DNA of 16,567 nt, from the NCBI GenBank assembly GCA_017539885.1, contig JAFYCC010000068.1:1-16567 (forward strand), given 5' to 3'. Within the stretch, counting starts at the first letter, position 1. Each line of letters begins with the position of its first letter. This stretch comes from Oscillospiraceae bacterium (GTDB taxonomy: Bacteria; Bacillota_A; Clostridia; Oscillospirales; Oscillospiraceae). The notes beneath the pieces were generated by a model. The model was not told the DNA's origin, ran no database searches, and saw nothing but the letters and a program-made list of their open reading frames with translations. Positions 7,495-15,620 of this stretch are shown here, piece by piece. Made by a program: the position numbers and the translations under genes.

Positions 7495-7736
7495 TGGGAG
7501 CAAAAGTAAGGATTGAACACAACAGTGCCGGATGGGCCGAGGTATTCCAGTCGGAAGGAATGAAGGCAGCGGTCGACGCAGCTGGCGAGAGGATCGCGGC
7601 GGAAGCGGGCGAGCATTTCACTTATACCCCGGCACAGAACAACCAATACACGGTCGCCGGATTCGTCTCGGGAGATCCCGAGGGGAATATCGAGGAGGCC
7701 GTCGACAAGGTGCTGACAAAGGCGGTGCACGCATGA
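7494..7736 (+). CDS. Putative neck / tail-completion protein
   Basis: An 80-residue protein between the head-closure and tail-terminator genes, the slot occupied by HK97 gp10-like or similar small neck proteins. It begins with a short strand (KVRIEHNSAGW) and then has a helix AGERIAAEAGEHF at about residues 37-49. A beta hairpin around NQYTVAGFVSGDP follows, and the C-terminal helix is EEAVDKVLTKAVHA. That layout resembles small neck proteins of actinobacterial phages. It is shorter than HK97 gp10 (about 140 residues). An in-frame ATG at 7467 lies inside the preceding gene; 7494 is preferred because it forms TGATG with that stop and follows AAGG. Confidence 0.6.
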   Translation: MGAKVRIEHNSAGWAEVFQSEGMKAAVDAAGERIAAEAGEHFTYTPAQNNQYTVAGFVSGDPEGNIEEAVDKVLTKAVHA

Positions 7737-8119
7737 CAGTAAGTGTTGATATTGAGACGGCTCTCTATGAGCTGCTCGAGAAAAAAGGATATAGCGCTTC
7801 GGCGCACGCGATCCCCGCGTCACTGGGGGAAGACCTCCCGCACATCCATGTCACAAGGACGGGAGGATTTACGACCGACCGCGTCCTGGAAAACAACAGC
7901 GTTGATTTTGACGTCTACGCGCTGACAGAAGCGGACGCAATGGAAACGGCCTCGGAGCTCTGCGGATGGATCCGGGACCTCGAGGGCGAGATGGTCGAGA
8001 CAACGTGCTACGCCTCGGAGGTCACGAGCCTCCCCTACCACAACCCGGACCCGCGCCACCCCAATCTTCCAAGAACCACCATCAAAGCACAGATATTAGT
8101 GAGAAACAAGGAGGTATAA
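7733..8119 (+). CDS. Tail terminator protein
   Basis: A 128-residue protein directly before the major tail gene, where siphoviruses encode the protein that caps the tail tube and joins it to the neck. The sequence fits: an N-terminal helix IETALYELLEKKGY, strand pairs in PHIHVTRTGG and NSVDFDVYALT, a helix DAMETASELCGWI, and a final strand TTIKAQILVRNKE. The same frame is open about 200 bases upstream, but that part overlaps the neck gene and reads as arginine/glycine-rich nonsense. The true start is the ATG at 7733, in an ATGA overlap, with GGCGGTG before it. Confidence 0.75.
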   Translation: MTVSVDIETALYELLEKKGYSASAHAIPASLGEDLPHIHVTRTGGFTTDRVLENNSVDFDVYALTEADAMETASELCGWIRDLEGEMVETTCYASEVTSLPYHNPDPRHPNLPRTTIKAQILVRNKEV

Positions 8120-8122
8120 ATA

Positions 8123-8716
8123 ATGCCTAAGAATTCGGATGTGCGCATCGGCGCACCGGACCAGAAAGTCACAGGAGCGATTAAGCACGCGCCGCTGGGG
8201 ACGACCGTCCCTACGCTTACAAACATCACAAAGGCAGCAGTATCGCTCGACGAAGCGTTTGTGGGCGATGAATATGTTTCCGAGGACGGCCTCACGCTGG
8301 CACCTTCCATGAGCACAACAGAAATTAAGGATTGGAGCGGCGCGACCGTTCGTAAGGTCCTTGAATCCTTCGATGGAACGCTTGCGTGGACTATGATCTC
8401 CACAAATGCTGGAGCGCTCGAGATTGCGTTCGGCGAGGAGAATGTCAGCGAAGTGGTCGCCAGCGCGACTCACGGCAAGCAGGTTATGGCCAAGCTTGGC
8501 GCACATCTGCCCGAGGAGCAGGCGTGGGTATTTCTGATGAAGGACGGCGACGCAAGAATCGTGATCGTAGTTCCGGACGGACAGATCACGGAGGTCGGAG
8601 AGGTCACGTTCGCATCCAACTCCGCAGTGAGCTGGCCGGTGACCCTGTCCTGCTATCCCGACTCTACGGGGACATGTATCTACATCCTCACGGATGACGG
8701 GGTGGTGACCGCATGA
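8123..8716 (+). CDS. Major tail (tube) protein
   Basis: A 197-residue protein in the position and size range of a siphovirus tail tube subunit, which stacks as hexamers to form the tail. It is rich in beta strands and small residues, with a short N-terminal arm, a helix near the middle (NAGALEIAFGEENVSEVV) and closing strands at VTFASNSAVSWPVTLSCY. It has one of the best ribosome binding sites in the window, AAGGAGG at 8108-8114, 8 bases before the ATG, as expected for a highly made product. Its stop overlaps the next start (ATGA). Identity rests on position, expression signals and fold pattern. Confidence 0.8.
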   Translation: MPKNSDVRIGAPDQKVTGAIKHAPLGTTVPTLTNITKAAVSLDEAFVGDEYVSEDGLTLAPSMSTTEIKDWSGATVRKVLESFDGTLAWTMISTNAGALEIAFGEENVSEVVASATHGKQVMAKLGAHLPEEQAWVFLMKDGDARIVIVVPDGQITEVGEVTFASNSAVSWPVTLSCYPDSTGTCIYILTDDGVVTA

Positions 8717-8985
8717 GGACATTCAGCGTAAGCAAGACTGAATATTTTGAATTTCAGATCGAAGGGAACGAGAAGATCTACAGGATCCCGCTCGCGGGGT
8801 CGATGGCCAACCGCGAGCTGATCGCGTTCAAAAACACGAATGGCGACTACGAAAGCCAGGTCGAATGGCTGCGCGGCTATATGGGCGACGCGGTAGACGA
8901 CCTGACGCCCGCGCAGACCGGCGAGATCTTGCGTGCATGGTCGGAAGACACGCGCGAGCAGGGTGCGACCGTGGGGGAATCCTGA
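8713..8985 (+). CDS. Tail assembly chaperone, G-like (unshifted product)
   Basis: A 90-residue protein between the major tail gene and the tape measure, the position of the lambda G-type chaperone. It has an N-terminal beta part ([20 protein letters not shown]), then helices, and ends shortly after a run of five G. It is thought to coat the tape measure with its longer GT form while the tail tube assembles. It starts in an ATGA overlap with the major tail gene. A second reading frame without its own good start continues past the stop, which marks this as the upstream half of a frameshifted pair. Confidence 0.85.
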   Translation: MRTFSVSKTEYFEFQIEGNEKIYRIPLAGSMANRELIAFKNTNGDYESQVEWLRGYMGDAVDDLTPAQTGEILRAWSEDTREQGATVGES

Positions 8986-9359
8986 GCCTTGTCCAGATCA
9001 TAGACGATCATGACCGCGCGCTGGAATATGACCTGATGACGCGGACGGGGCGGACCTTGACTGAATACATGCACATGGGGGCGGCCGGAAAGGTCGCCCT
9101 CTTATCTTTTATTAACCATTTGCCGCCCGACTCCGCACTCAGAGCAGTGATGGAGCCGGAGGACGAAGTCGGCGAGTGGTTCACGACGAAGAAAACGAAC
9201 ATGATCCTTGCGGACCTCTTTGATGTCTTTGTCCAGTCAAAGACCAAGAAAGGGCGCAAAGCGAAGGAATACCCGAGACCGAAACAGAAGAAGCGGATCG
9301 GAAGAGGAGCTATCCCGATCAGTGAATTCTGGGATTGGTGGAATGGGGGTGATGATTAA
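8713..9359 (+). CDS. Tail assembly chaperone GT, made by -1 frameshift
   Basis: The predicted frameshift product is 215 residues. Eighty-eight codons of the G frame run through the GGG at 8974-8976, then reading slips back one base and continues as [13 protein letters not shown] to the TAA at 9357-9359. The T part has helices around [15 protein letters not shown] and DLFDVFVQ, then a lysine-rich stretch and a closing segment [11 protein letters not shown]. This resembles the second half of tail chaperones in Gram-positive phages. The T frame is open from 8865, but no start in it has a ribosome binding site near the junction, so it depends on the shift. The small GT fraction is thought to bridge the tape measure and tube subunits. 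The stop overlaps the tape measure start as TAATG. Confidence 0.82.
8973..8979 (+). promoter_or_regulatory. Programmed -1 frameshift slippery site
   Basis: The heptamer GGGGGAA is read in the G frame as ..G GGG GAA, nine bases before the TGA at 8983-8985. The GGG tRNA can re-pair perfectly one base back. The A-site Glu codon re-pairs less well, so the shift may mainly involve the P-site. As I recall, the same heptamer is used at this gene pair in many actinobacterial phages. No clear stimulatory hairpin was found by eye. Confidence 0.8.
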
Positions 9360-11350
9360 TGGCTGGTGGAGGAACAGAGGTCGCTCGCGCTTATGTGACC
9401 ATAATCCCAAAATCAGACGGCACATCGAATCAGGTGATTGACAGCGTGGTCAATCCGATCAATGACGCGGTGGGCAAAGCCGGGACGAACGCGGGCGGAC
9501 TGTTCAACAGTAACCTGGGCGCGATACTCAGTAAGTTTGCAGCGCCTGCGGCGATCGGAGCTGCGCTTGCGGGCGTGGGAAAATTCGCGGTGGATGCTTT
9601 CAACGAAGTTGATGCCGGTATGGATAACCTCATTATCGCGACAGGAGCGACCGGGGACGCAGCAGAGGCGCTCGGAGACGTTTACAAGAATGTAGCCCGG
9701 AACGTGGTCGGCGACTTCGGCGACATCGGCTCCGCAGTCGGCGAATTAAATACCCGTCTGGGACTCAATGGTGACCAACTGGAATCCGCCTCGGAATCTG
9801 CTATGAAATACGCGCAGGTAACGGGACAGGATGCTACCAAAGCGATCCAGGACGTCACGAAGATGATGAACAATGCCGGGATCCCGGCCGAAGAATATGG
9901 AGCGACCCTCGACAAGCTGACCGTCGCCGGGCAGCAGGCAGGCGTCGACGTCGGGAAACTGGCGCAGACCGTCAACCAGAACGCTGCAAGCTTCAACGAG
10001 TTGGGATTCTCTACAGATGAAGCGATCGCCATGCTTGCTCAATTTGACAAGAGTGGCGCTGACACATCCGGCATCCTCGCCGGCATGAAGAAAGGTGTGC
10101 AGAACTGGGCCAAGGAAGGCAAGAGCGCCAAAGACGGATTCGCAGAATTTGTTAAGGGTGTCGAGGACGGCTCGCTGACAAGCGCGGACGCGATCGAACT
10201 GTTCGGTGCCAAGTCCGGCATCGCCATGTTTGACGCGGCCCAGAAAGGTCAGCTGTCGTTCGATGACATGCTCACGGCCATTGAGGGGAGCGCGGGAGCG
10301 CTCGACACGGTCTACGAGTCCACATTGGACGCGCCCGACCGGATGGCACTGGCATGGCAGAACGTCAAGATTGCGGCGGCAGATGCGGCGGCGCCGCTCA
10401 TGTCGCTTGCAGCTGATGTCCTCACGGGCGTGGTGATCCCCGCGCTCCAGTGGGCGAGTGAGAACGTGAGCGTGTTTATGGCGAACATCGGCGCTTGGTA
10501 TGACCAGTACATCGCGCCGGTAGTCGCCCAGGTATCGACGTTCATTCCGCCCATCCTGTCGGCGATCGGATCGCTTGTGATGAGCACCGTGCAGACCATC
10601 GGCAGCATTTTTAATCAGGTAATGCCTGCGATACAGCAGCTCATCCAGGACGTGTGGCCTGACATCCAGAGTATCATCACGACGGTGATGTCGATCGTCC
10701 AGCCTTTTGTTGTGACAGCATGGAATGTTATCAGCAGCGTGATGTCTACGGTCATGAAGGCGATTGGAACGGTCGTAAAGGCTGTGTGGCCGGTGATCTC
10801 ATCTCTGATCAGGACACACGTCGCCACGATCAAGACGGTGATCACCAACATCAGCACGGTCATCTCGAGCGTCAAGAGGACATTTAACAGCATCAAGTCG
10901 GCTATATCCGAGCCTATACAAAAGGCAAAGGACACAGTCGAGAAGGTAATCAACGGAATCAAGGGATTCTTTCCGATCAGCGTCGGGAAGATCCTGGATA
11001 ACATTAAGCTGCCACACTTCACGGTGGACGGCGGTGAGTTCCCCTACGGCGTAGGAGGAAAAGGTTACATGCCCTCGTTCGGCGTTGACTGGTATGCAAA
11101 GGGCGCTATCTTCGACGGCGCGCAGATCATCGGTGTCGGTGAGGCAGGTCCCGAGGCGGTCGTGCCTTTGTCCGGCCAGAGCATGAAACCGTTCGCGGAA
11201 GCGATCGCGGATGCGAGCGACGATGATTACGGAGAGCTATCGAATGCCATTTACAGGGCGGTCTCGGCCGCACTGGCCAACAGCAACTTGAAGATGCAGA
11301 TCGGCAGCAGGGAATTCGGCAGGATCCTGAGAGAGGCAGGTGCATTATGA
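9359..11350 (+). CDS. Tail tape measure protein
   Basis: A 663-residue tape measure. At about 0.15 nm per residue it would set a tail near 100 nm long. Residues 55-80 are hydrophobic and glycine/alanine-rich. Residues about 75-300 look like the TP901-type tape measure core, with [18 protein letters not shown] and [21 protein letters not shown]. Residues 340-480 contain several hydrophobic helices that may insert in the host membrane during DNA entry. Residues 485-545 are a repetitive Ile/Val/Ser helix. The tail-tip segment is the widespread [15 protein letters not shown] at 590-604. No peptidase or lysozyme domain is apparent. It starts in TAATG with the chaperone stop and ends in ATGA with the next gene. 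Confidence 0.95.
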   Translation: MAGGGTEVARAYVTIIPKSDGTSNQVIDSVVNPINDAVGKAGTNAGGLFNSNLGAILSKFAAPAAIGAALAGVGKFAVDAFNEVDAGMDNLIIATGATGDAAEALGDVYKNVARNVVGDFGDIGSAVGELNTRLGLNGDQLESASESAMKYAQVTGQDATKAIQDVTKMMNNAGIPAEEYGATLDKLTVAGQQAGVDVGKLAQTVNQNAASFNELGFSTDEAIAMLAQFDKSGADTSGILAGMKKGVQNWAKEGKSAKDGFAEFVKGVEDGSLTSADAIELFGAKSGIAMFDAAQKGQLSFDDMLTAIEGSAGALDTVYESTLDAPDRMALAWQNVKIAAADAAAPLMSLAADVLTGVVIPALQWASENVSVFMANIGAWYDQYIAPVVAQVSTFIPPILSAIGSLVMSTVQTIGSIFNQVMPAIQQLIQDVWPDIQSIITTVMSIVQPFVVTAWNVISSVMSTVMKAIGTVVKAVWPVISSLIRTHVATIKTVITNISTVISSVKRTFNSIKSAISEPIQKAKDTVEKVINGIKGFFPISVGKILDNIKLPHFTVDGGEFPYGVGGKGYMPSFGVDWYAKGAIFDGAQIIGVGEAGPEAVVPLSGQSMKPFAEAIADASDDDYGELSNAIYRAVSAALANSNLKMQIGSREFGRILREAGAL

Positions 11351-12192
11351 TGCAGACGCAGATTAAATACATCGCCTCTTCCGGGAATACCTACGACTTG
11401 ACTACCAAGGACATCCTGACGCGGGTGGGCGATTATTACGACTGGTCCTGGAAGCCCGAAGGAGCGAAACGACAGTACGGCTCGCGGGTATCGAGCTTCT
11501 CGAGGGACGCGGCACAGTACGAGCCGGAGCTCATCTTTGGCCGCAACCAGAAGGGACTGAGGAAGCTCATCCAGGCGCTGCACAACGACTTCGAGAACGA
11601 CCTGCGGCGGCTGAAGCCGGGCAGGATCGTCTGGGGCGACTGGTATCTTGACTGCTTTATAAACGGCTCCAAAGTCGACAACGTCAGCTATTGGAAGTGG
11701 ATAGCAAACAAGATTCAGATTTACGGCCCTTATCCCTTCTGGATCAAGGAAGAAAAGGTCGTGCTGAATGCGGCCGGGGATGTGTCGGGAGATTTCCTCG
11801 ACTACACCTTCGACTATAACTACGATTACGCCGCCGGAGCGATCGGCGAAAAGATTGTTTATTCCGAATCGCCGTTTACTTCTGAATTCAAACTGGTGAT
11901 CTACGGAGAAGCGGTCAATCCGAGGATAGTAATCAACGGATACCCTTATGTCCTGTACACCACTATTCCGGCGGGAGCTTACGTCGTGATAGATTCCAGG
12001 CAGAAGACCATCATGATGTATCAGAACGGCACTCAGACCAATATCTTCGATTACCGAAACAAATCAGATTCGATTTTCGAAAAGATCCCGGCCGGAAATC
12101 TGCGCATCGTCTGGGATTCCGCATTTGGCGCGGACCTGACGATATACAGGGAGCAGTCAGAGCCGGAATTCGAGGAGGTGCCGTATGAATGA
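11347..12192 (+). CDS. Distal tail (Dit-like) protein
   Basis: A 281-residue protein directly after the tape measure, where siphoviruses of Gram-positive hosts encode the distal tail hub that connects the tube to the tip. The N-terminal half is consistent with that family: a strand-rich start, an [20 protein letters not shown] helix near residues 65-84, and [14 protein letters not shown] followed by FWIKEE. The C-terminal half is a separate beta-rich part with [15 protein letters not shown] and a final [21 protein letters not shown], as in Dit galectin-like domains. It overlaps the tape measure (ATGA) and the next gene by 8 bases. Confidence 0.85.
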   Translation: MMQTQIKYIASSGNTYDLTTKDILTRVGDYYDWSWKPEGAKRQYGSRVSSFSRDAAQYEPELIFGRNQKGLRKLIQALHNDFENDLRRLKPGRIVWGDWYLDCFINGSKVDNVSYWKWIANKIQIYGPYPFWIKEEKVVLNAAGDVSGDFLDYTFDYNYDYAAGAIGEKIVYSESPFTSEFKLVIYGEAVNPRIVINGYPYVLYTTIPAGAYVVIDSRQKTIMMYQNGTQTNIFDYRNKSDSIFEKIPAGNLRIVWDSAFGADLTIYREQSEPEFEEVPYE

Positions 12193-13174
12193 CATAATCG
12201 TAGCGAATCCGGACGGCACTGAGGTGAGAGTCATGCTCTTCAACGAGTATGATTTCGAGATCGGCGACGAAGAAAACAGCTTTTTGATAACAAGCCCTCG
12301 GGCCGAGTGGGAAAGAGTCGAGGAGAATTCGAGGATCTATATTCCCGGCACGGAATACGGAGGGCTGTACAAGCGCCTCGAATCAGATACAAAAAATAAC
12401 TCTGTGGCCGTAGGCGGGCTGACGTGGCGGGGAATGATGCAAAGAAAGATCATTTCGCCCGCCTCCGGCGCCGACTACGCCACAGACTCGGGCGAGCTGA
12501 ATCAGATTATCGGCTCGCGAGTCTCCGCACAGTTCCCAGGGCTTTTCGTGGGTTCCTCGGAGTCCACGGGCGTCACAATCAATTATCAATATGCCCGCTA
12601 TTGCACACTATACGACGGGCTCAAGGCTATGCTCAAGAGCGTGGGCTACAGGATGCAGATTGAGTATGATCTGGAACTCAAAAAGGTCGTCGTGTCCGCA
12701 GTGCCGATTGTGGATTACTCGAGAGAAATCGAGTATAGCTCAGACATGAACGCGGACTACACGATGATAATCAACCGCACCGGTATAAATCATCTGGTTT
12801 GCTTAGGGCAGGGTGAATTAAAGAACAGAATCGTCGAGCACCTCTACGTGGACGCGCGGGGGAATATCTCTCAGCGTCAGACCTTTTTTGATGAGGACGA
12901 GATCGCGGAGGTATACGACTATGCGGGCGCGAGCAGAGAGGATCTGATACAGTCGGGAATCGACCAGCTCGTAAAGGAAATCAATCTTAACGAGTTCAGA
13001 ATTGAGATTGAATCGGAGCGGGAGGTGCAGATCGGTGACATCGTGGGAAGCCGCGACTATGTGACCGGGCACACGGTATCCGCGCCGATCACGACGAAGC
13101 TCGTCAAATTCGAAGATGGATTCGCAAAGATTGAATATAAACTCTCGGACGACGTAACGGTCGAGAGCATCTAA
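12185..13174 (+). CDS. Tail tip hub protein, Gp37-like
   Basis: A 329-residue tail-tip protein resembling the siphovirus ReqiPepy6 Gp37-like family. The most characteristic part is residues about 30-90: NSFLITSPRAEWERV, then IYIPGTEYGGLYKRL, then a GGLTWRGMMQRKII segment, with alternating strands. The C-terminal part has NEFRIEIESEREVQIGDIVGSRDY, the hub-like beta domain that sits on the distal tail protein. It probably forms the trimeric tip that opens the tube. Its length lacks room for the endopeptidase or lysozyme extension of some Tal proteins, so cell-wall cutting would need another gene. Its start lies in the last 8 bases of the distal tail gene. Confidence 0.82.
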   Translation: MNDIIVANPDGTEVRVMLFNEYDFEIGDEENSFLITSPRAEWERVEENSRIYIPGTEYGGLYKRLESDTKNNSVAVGGLTWRGMMQRKIISPASGADYATDSGELNQIIGSRVSAQFPGLFVGSSESTGVTINYQYARYCTLYDGLKAMLKSVGYRMQIEYDLELKKVVVSAVPIVDYSREIEYSSDMNADYTMIINRTGINHLVCLGQGELKNRIVEHLYVDARGNISQRQTFFDEDEIAEVYDYAGASREDLIQSGIDQLVKEINLNEFRIEIESEREVQIGDIVGSRDYVTGHTVSAPITTKLVKFEDGFAKIEYKLSDDVTVESI

Positions 13175-13190
13175 GGAAGGTGATAAGCGT

Positions 13191-14153
13191 ATGAAAATTA
13201 TCACAGGCTACAGGGGCGAGCCGCATATCACGTCCCAGCAGGACAGAAACGTTAATATTGGCATCTTTGGCAGTGGCACGCACATCGTAAACGTCGGCTC
13301 GAAAATGGCCGCGACGATCGTGAGCGCCAATGAGATCACCATCGCGGACGGCCTTCTGGTGGCGGAAGGATGCACGGCTGAGATCGAGCGAGGCACGACC
13401 GAATCCATTTCGATCGAGAACGGCGCGCAGGAAATGCTCCGCAAGGACATCATCGTCGCCAGATACACAAAGACATCCGGCACGGGTGTGGAGGATATGC
13501 AGCTCGCATATATCGCCGGGACGCCTGCGGCGAGTGCTCCGGCGCTTCCGAGTTATAACGAGGGCTCAATCGCAAACGGTGACACGCTCGTCGACTTTCC
13601 CTTGTACACCGTTAACATTAACGGAATCTCGGTGGAGTCGGTGGTGTGCATGGTTGACGAGGTCACACTTGCCAGTGCTGCGGATGTGACGGAGCTCACG
13701 AACAAGATCGGCACAACGACCATGGGAACGGCGGCGACCACGATCACGGCGGCGATCAAGGAGCTGCTCACCAAGATAAACACTAACATCACCAACATTA
13801 CGGAGGCGGTGCGCAGGATCACAAGCCTCGAGGACAAAACAGAAGGCATTGTCGGAACTAAATATATCGTCGCAGAAGCGAACAGTACGAAATATATTCA
13901 GCTGCACGAATCCACATCCTACATCATTTTTGTTTCCGCGAATGCCCTCGACAATGGACTGCGAGGCCTTTACATGGTCGGCGTAAATAGCGACAAACAT
14001 ATCGGAATCAAAACCATAAGCGCAGCAGGAAACATCGAGATGATCGACGCCGGGAGCGTCGCGGGAAACTACACGGGCGTCATGCGCGTTAAGAATAACG
14101 GCGCGACCAACTTGCGAATGACCATCATCACGACATTTGGAACCGCACTGTAA
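13191..14153 (+). CDS. Baseplate / receptor-binding structural protein
   Basis: A 320-residue protein whose N-terminal region matches one common in clostridial prophages: MKIITGYRGEPHITSQQD, GIFGSGTHIVNVGSKMAATI and then RKDIIVARYTK near residues 85-94. This part anchors the protein to the tail tip. Residues 165-215 form a Thr/Ile-rich coiled coil containing TMGTAATTITAAIKEL, typical of fibre shafts. Residues 225-320 are a beta-rich end domain, probably trimeric and possibly receptor-binding. GAAGGTGA precedes the ATG. The role in host recognition follows from architecture and neighbours; no sugar-binding motif is visible. Confidence 0.78.
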   Translation: MKIITGYRGEPHITSQQDRNVNIGIFGSGTHIVNVGSKMAATIVSANEITIADGLLVAEGCTAEIERGTTESISIENGAQEMLRKDIIVARYTKTSGTGVEDMQLAYIAGTPAASAPALPSYNEGSIANGDTLVDFPLYTVNINGISVESVVCMVDEVTLASAADVTELTNKIGTTTMGTAATTITAAIKELLTKINTNITNITEAVRRITSLEDKTEGIVGTKYIVAEANSTKYIQLHESTSYIIFVSANALDNGLRGLYMVGVNSDKHIGIKTISAAGNIEMIDAGSVAGNYTGVMRVKNNGATNLRMTIITTFGTAL

Positions 14154-14163
14154 GGAGGGCTGA

Positions 14164-15606
14164 ATGAACACGACAAAATTTGTAACCGTTGTGGTCGGCA
14201 GCGATAAAGTATCTGTCGCTGAGCCGATCACAAGAGTCGATCACGGGCTCAGGCTCCGGATTAAAGGCGTAGCGCTCCCGGCAACCTACGAGGTGGACTT
14301 TTCCCTCTCAGAGAAGAGCGGAGAGTCGGTCACGGTCATCGGCGACGCCCAGGGCGCAGAGATTCCGATCGACCACATCAGGACGGGCAAAAACATCTAC
14401 GCATGGATCTACTGGGTCGGCGAGGATTACGGTCGCCGCGTCAAGGAGGTCATGATCCCCAATGATGCAGGCCCGGACCGAACAGACATCGCTCCTGAGC
14501 CGGCAGAGCAGAGCGTGATCGACCAGACGATTTCCAAACTCAATGAAGCAGTATCCCATGCGCCAAGGATCGGAACAGACGGATGCTGGGAGCTCTGGGA
14601 TCCGGAGCAGGGTGAGTATGTGAGCACGGGCAAGAACACCAAAGGAGATACAGGAAACAGCGGTGTGTACATCGGCGATGATGAACCGACCGATGAAGAT
14701 ATAAATGTTTGGATCGACACAGACGGCGATGCGGATGAGGGCGATACTCCTTCAGGGGCGCTGAAGTATGTCAAAGATGACCCGTCTGATAACGGCGGCG
14801 TGATTGAGGGACATATTTCTGCTAACAGTGCGAGTGGTGCTTATGCTCATAGTGAGGGAGATGGTACTACTGCAAGTGCGCCTTGCTCTCATGCTGAGGG
14901 TTATCAGACAACGGCAAGTAATACTTGTTCGCATGCCGAGGGCAGAGAAACAAATGCAAATGCGTTTTATGCTCATGCTGAGGGATATCAAACAACTGTA
15001 TCCTCTATGTGCGGACATGCCGAAGGTGCTGGGAACACAGTCAGCGGAGACAACGCTCACGCTGAAGGCAGTGGCAATACAGTAACGGCAAGTGGACTTA
15101 ACGCGCACGCCGAGGGAAACTACACAACGGCAAGCGGAAGACAAGCACACTCCGAGGGTGGAAGTACAACCGCAAGTGGTGAGTGTAGTCATGCCGAGGG
15201 TGCTGGAACGAGAGCCACGGGTAGTCAAGCACATTCTGAGGGTGGTGGCACATTAGCAAGTGGAAATCAAGCCCACGCAGAGGGTGCATCGACAACAGCA
15301 AGCGGAGATAATTCGCATGCAGAGGGCCTTTCAACAACGGCGAGCGGCGCATTATCTCATGCGGAGGGCTGTGGAACCATAGCAGCACGTAAGTCGCAGC
15401 ATGTAATCGGTGAATATAATGTAGCTGATACAGAGGGCGAGGATGGCACAAATAAAGGCGAGTATGTATTAATCGTTGGCAACGGCGACTATAACAACCG
15501 TTCTAACGCCTTTGCTATTAAGTGGGACGGCACTATGGTATTCGCGAACGGCACGGAGATCACACCTGCTCAATTCGCTGCGCTTCTGGCGCTGCTTGGC
15601 AGCTGA
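14164..15606 (+). CDS. Tail fibre with BppU-like N-terminus and HAEG beta-roll
   Basis: A 480-residue fibre protein. Residues 1-100 form an immunoglobulin-like or BppU-like baseplate-attachment domain ending near VKEVMIPND. Residues 135-200 contain CWELWDPEQGEYVSTG and GDTGNSGVYIGDDEPTD, a connector common in phage fibres of Gram-positive hosts. Residues 229-412 are thirteen repeats starting with H(A/S)EG, most of 14 residues, matching the left-handed beta-roll coils of YadA-type adhesin heads. The end has IVGNGDYNNRSNAFAIKWDGTMVFANG and stops soon after, so no long autoproteolytic chaperone domain is present. The ribosome binding site AAGGAGGG at 14152-14159 overlaps the previous stop. The repeat DNA is AT-richer and less uniform in codon use than its flanks. 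Confidence 0.85.
   Translation: MNTTKFVTVVVGSDKVSVAEPITRVDHGLRLRIKGVALPATYEVDFSLSEKSGESVTVIGDAQGAEIPIDHIRTGKNIYAWIYWVGEDYGRRVKEVMIPNDAGPDRTDIAPEPAEQSVIDQTISKLNEAVSHAPRIGTDGCWELWDPEQGEYVSTGKNTKGDTGNSGVYIGDDEPTDEDINVWIDTDGDADEGDTPSGALKYVKDDPSDNGGVIEGHISANSASGAYAHSEGDGTTASAPCSHAEGYQTTASNTCSHAEGRETNANAFYAHAEGYQTTVSSMCGHAEGAGNTVSGDNAHAEGSGNTVTASGLNAHAEGNYTTASGRQAHSEGGSTTASGECSHAEGAGTRATGSQAHSEGGGTLASGNQAHAEGASTTASGDNSHAEGLSTTASGALSHAEGCGTIAARKSQHVIGEYNVADTEGEDGTNKGEYVLIVGNGDYNNRSNAFAIKWDGTMVFANGTEITPAQFAALLALLGS
14848..15399 (+). repeat. Thirteen tandem H(A/S)EG coils, 42-bp period
   Basis: These are in-frame repeats with a unit of 14 residues (42 bases) of the form HAEGxxTTASGxxA. There are thirteen units: twelve of exactly 14 residues and one, the sixth (HAEGSGNTVTASGLNA), of 16. 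The third, fourth and fifth units and the last one depart most from consensus. The protein repeats are far better conserved than the DNA, so they are old and held by selection on fold, not a recent expansion. Confidence 0.93.
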
Positions 15607-15620
15607 GAAAGGGAAACTAT

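Noticed and set aside
7532..7732. Long N-terminal extension of the tail terminator
   Set aside because: The 67 extra residues overlap the neck gene and are a low-complexity Arg/Gly run. The ATG at 7733 in an ATGA overlap is the natural start.
8865..8975. Independent start for the T chaperone upstream of the slippery site
   Set aside because: In this segment the frame overlaps the G gene, reads as Arg/Ala/Asp-rich sequence with no chaperone similarity, and has no ribosome binding site. Recognisable sequence begins only at the frameshift.
14848..15399. Regular 42-base periodicity resembling a CRISPR array or tandem DNA repeat
   Set aside because: The period is an exact multiple of codons inside a long open frame. 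The conservation is in the protein (H-A/S-E-G) and not in the DNA, and there are no identical repeats with unique spacers.
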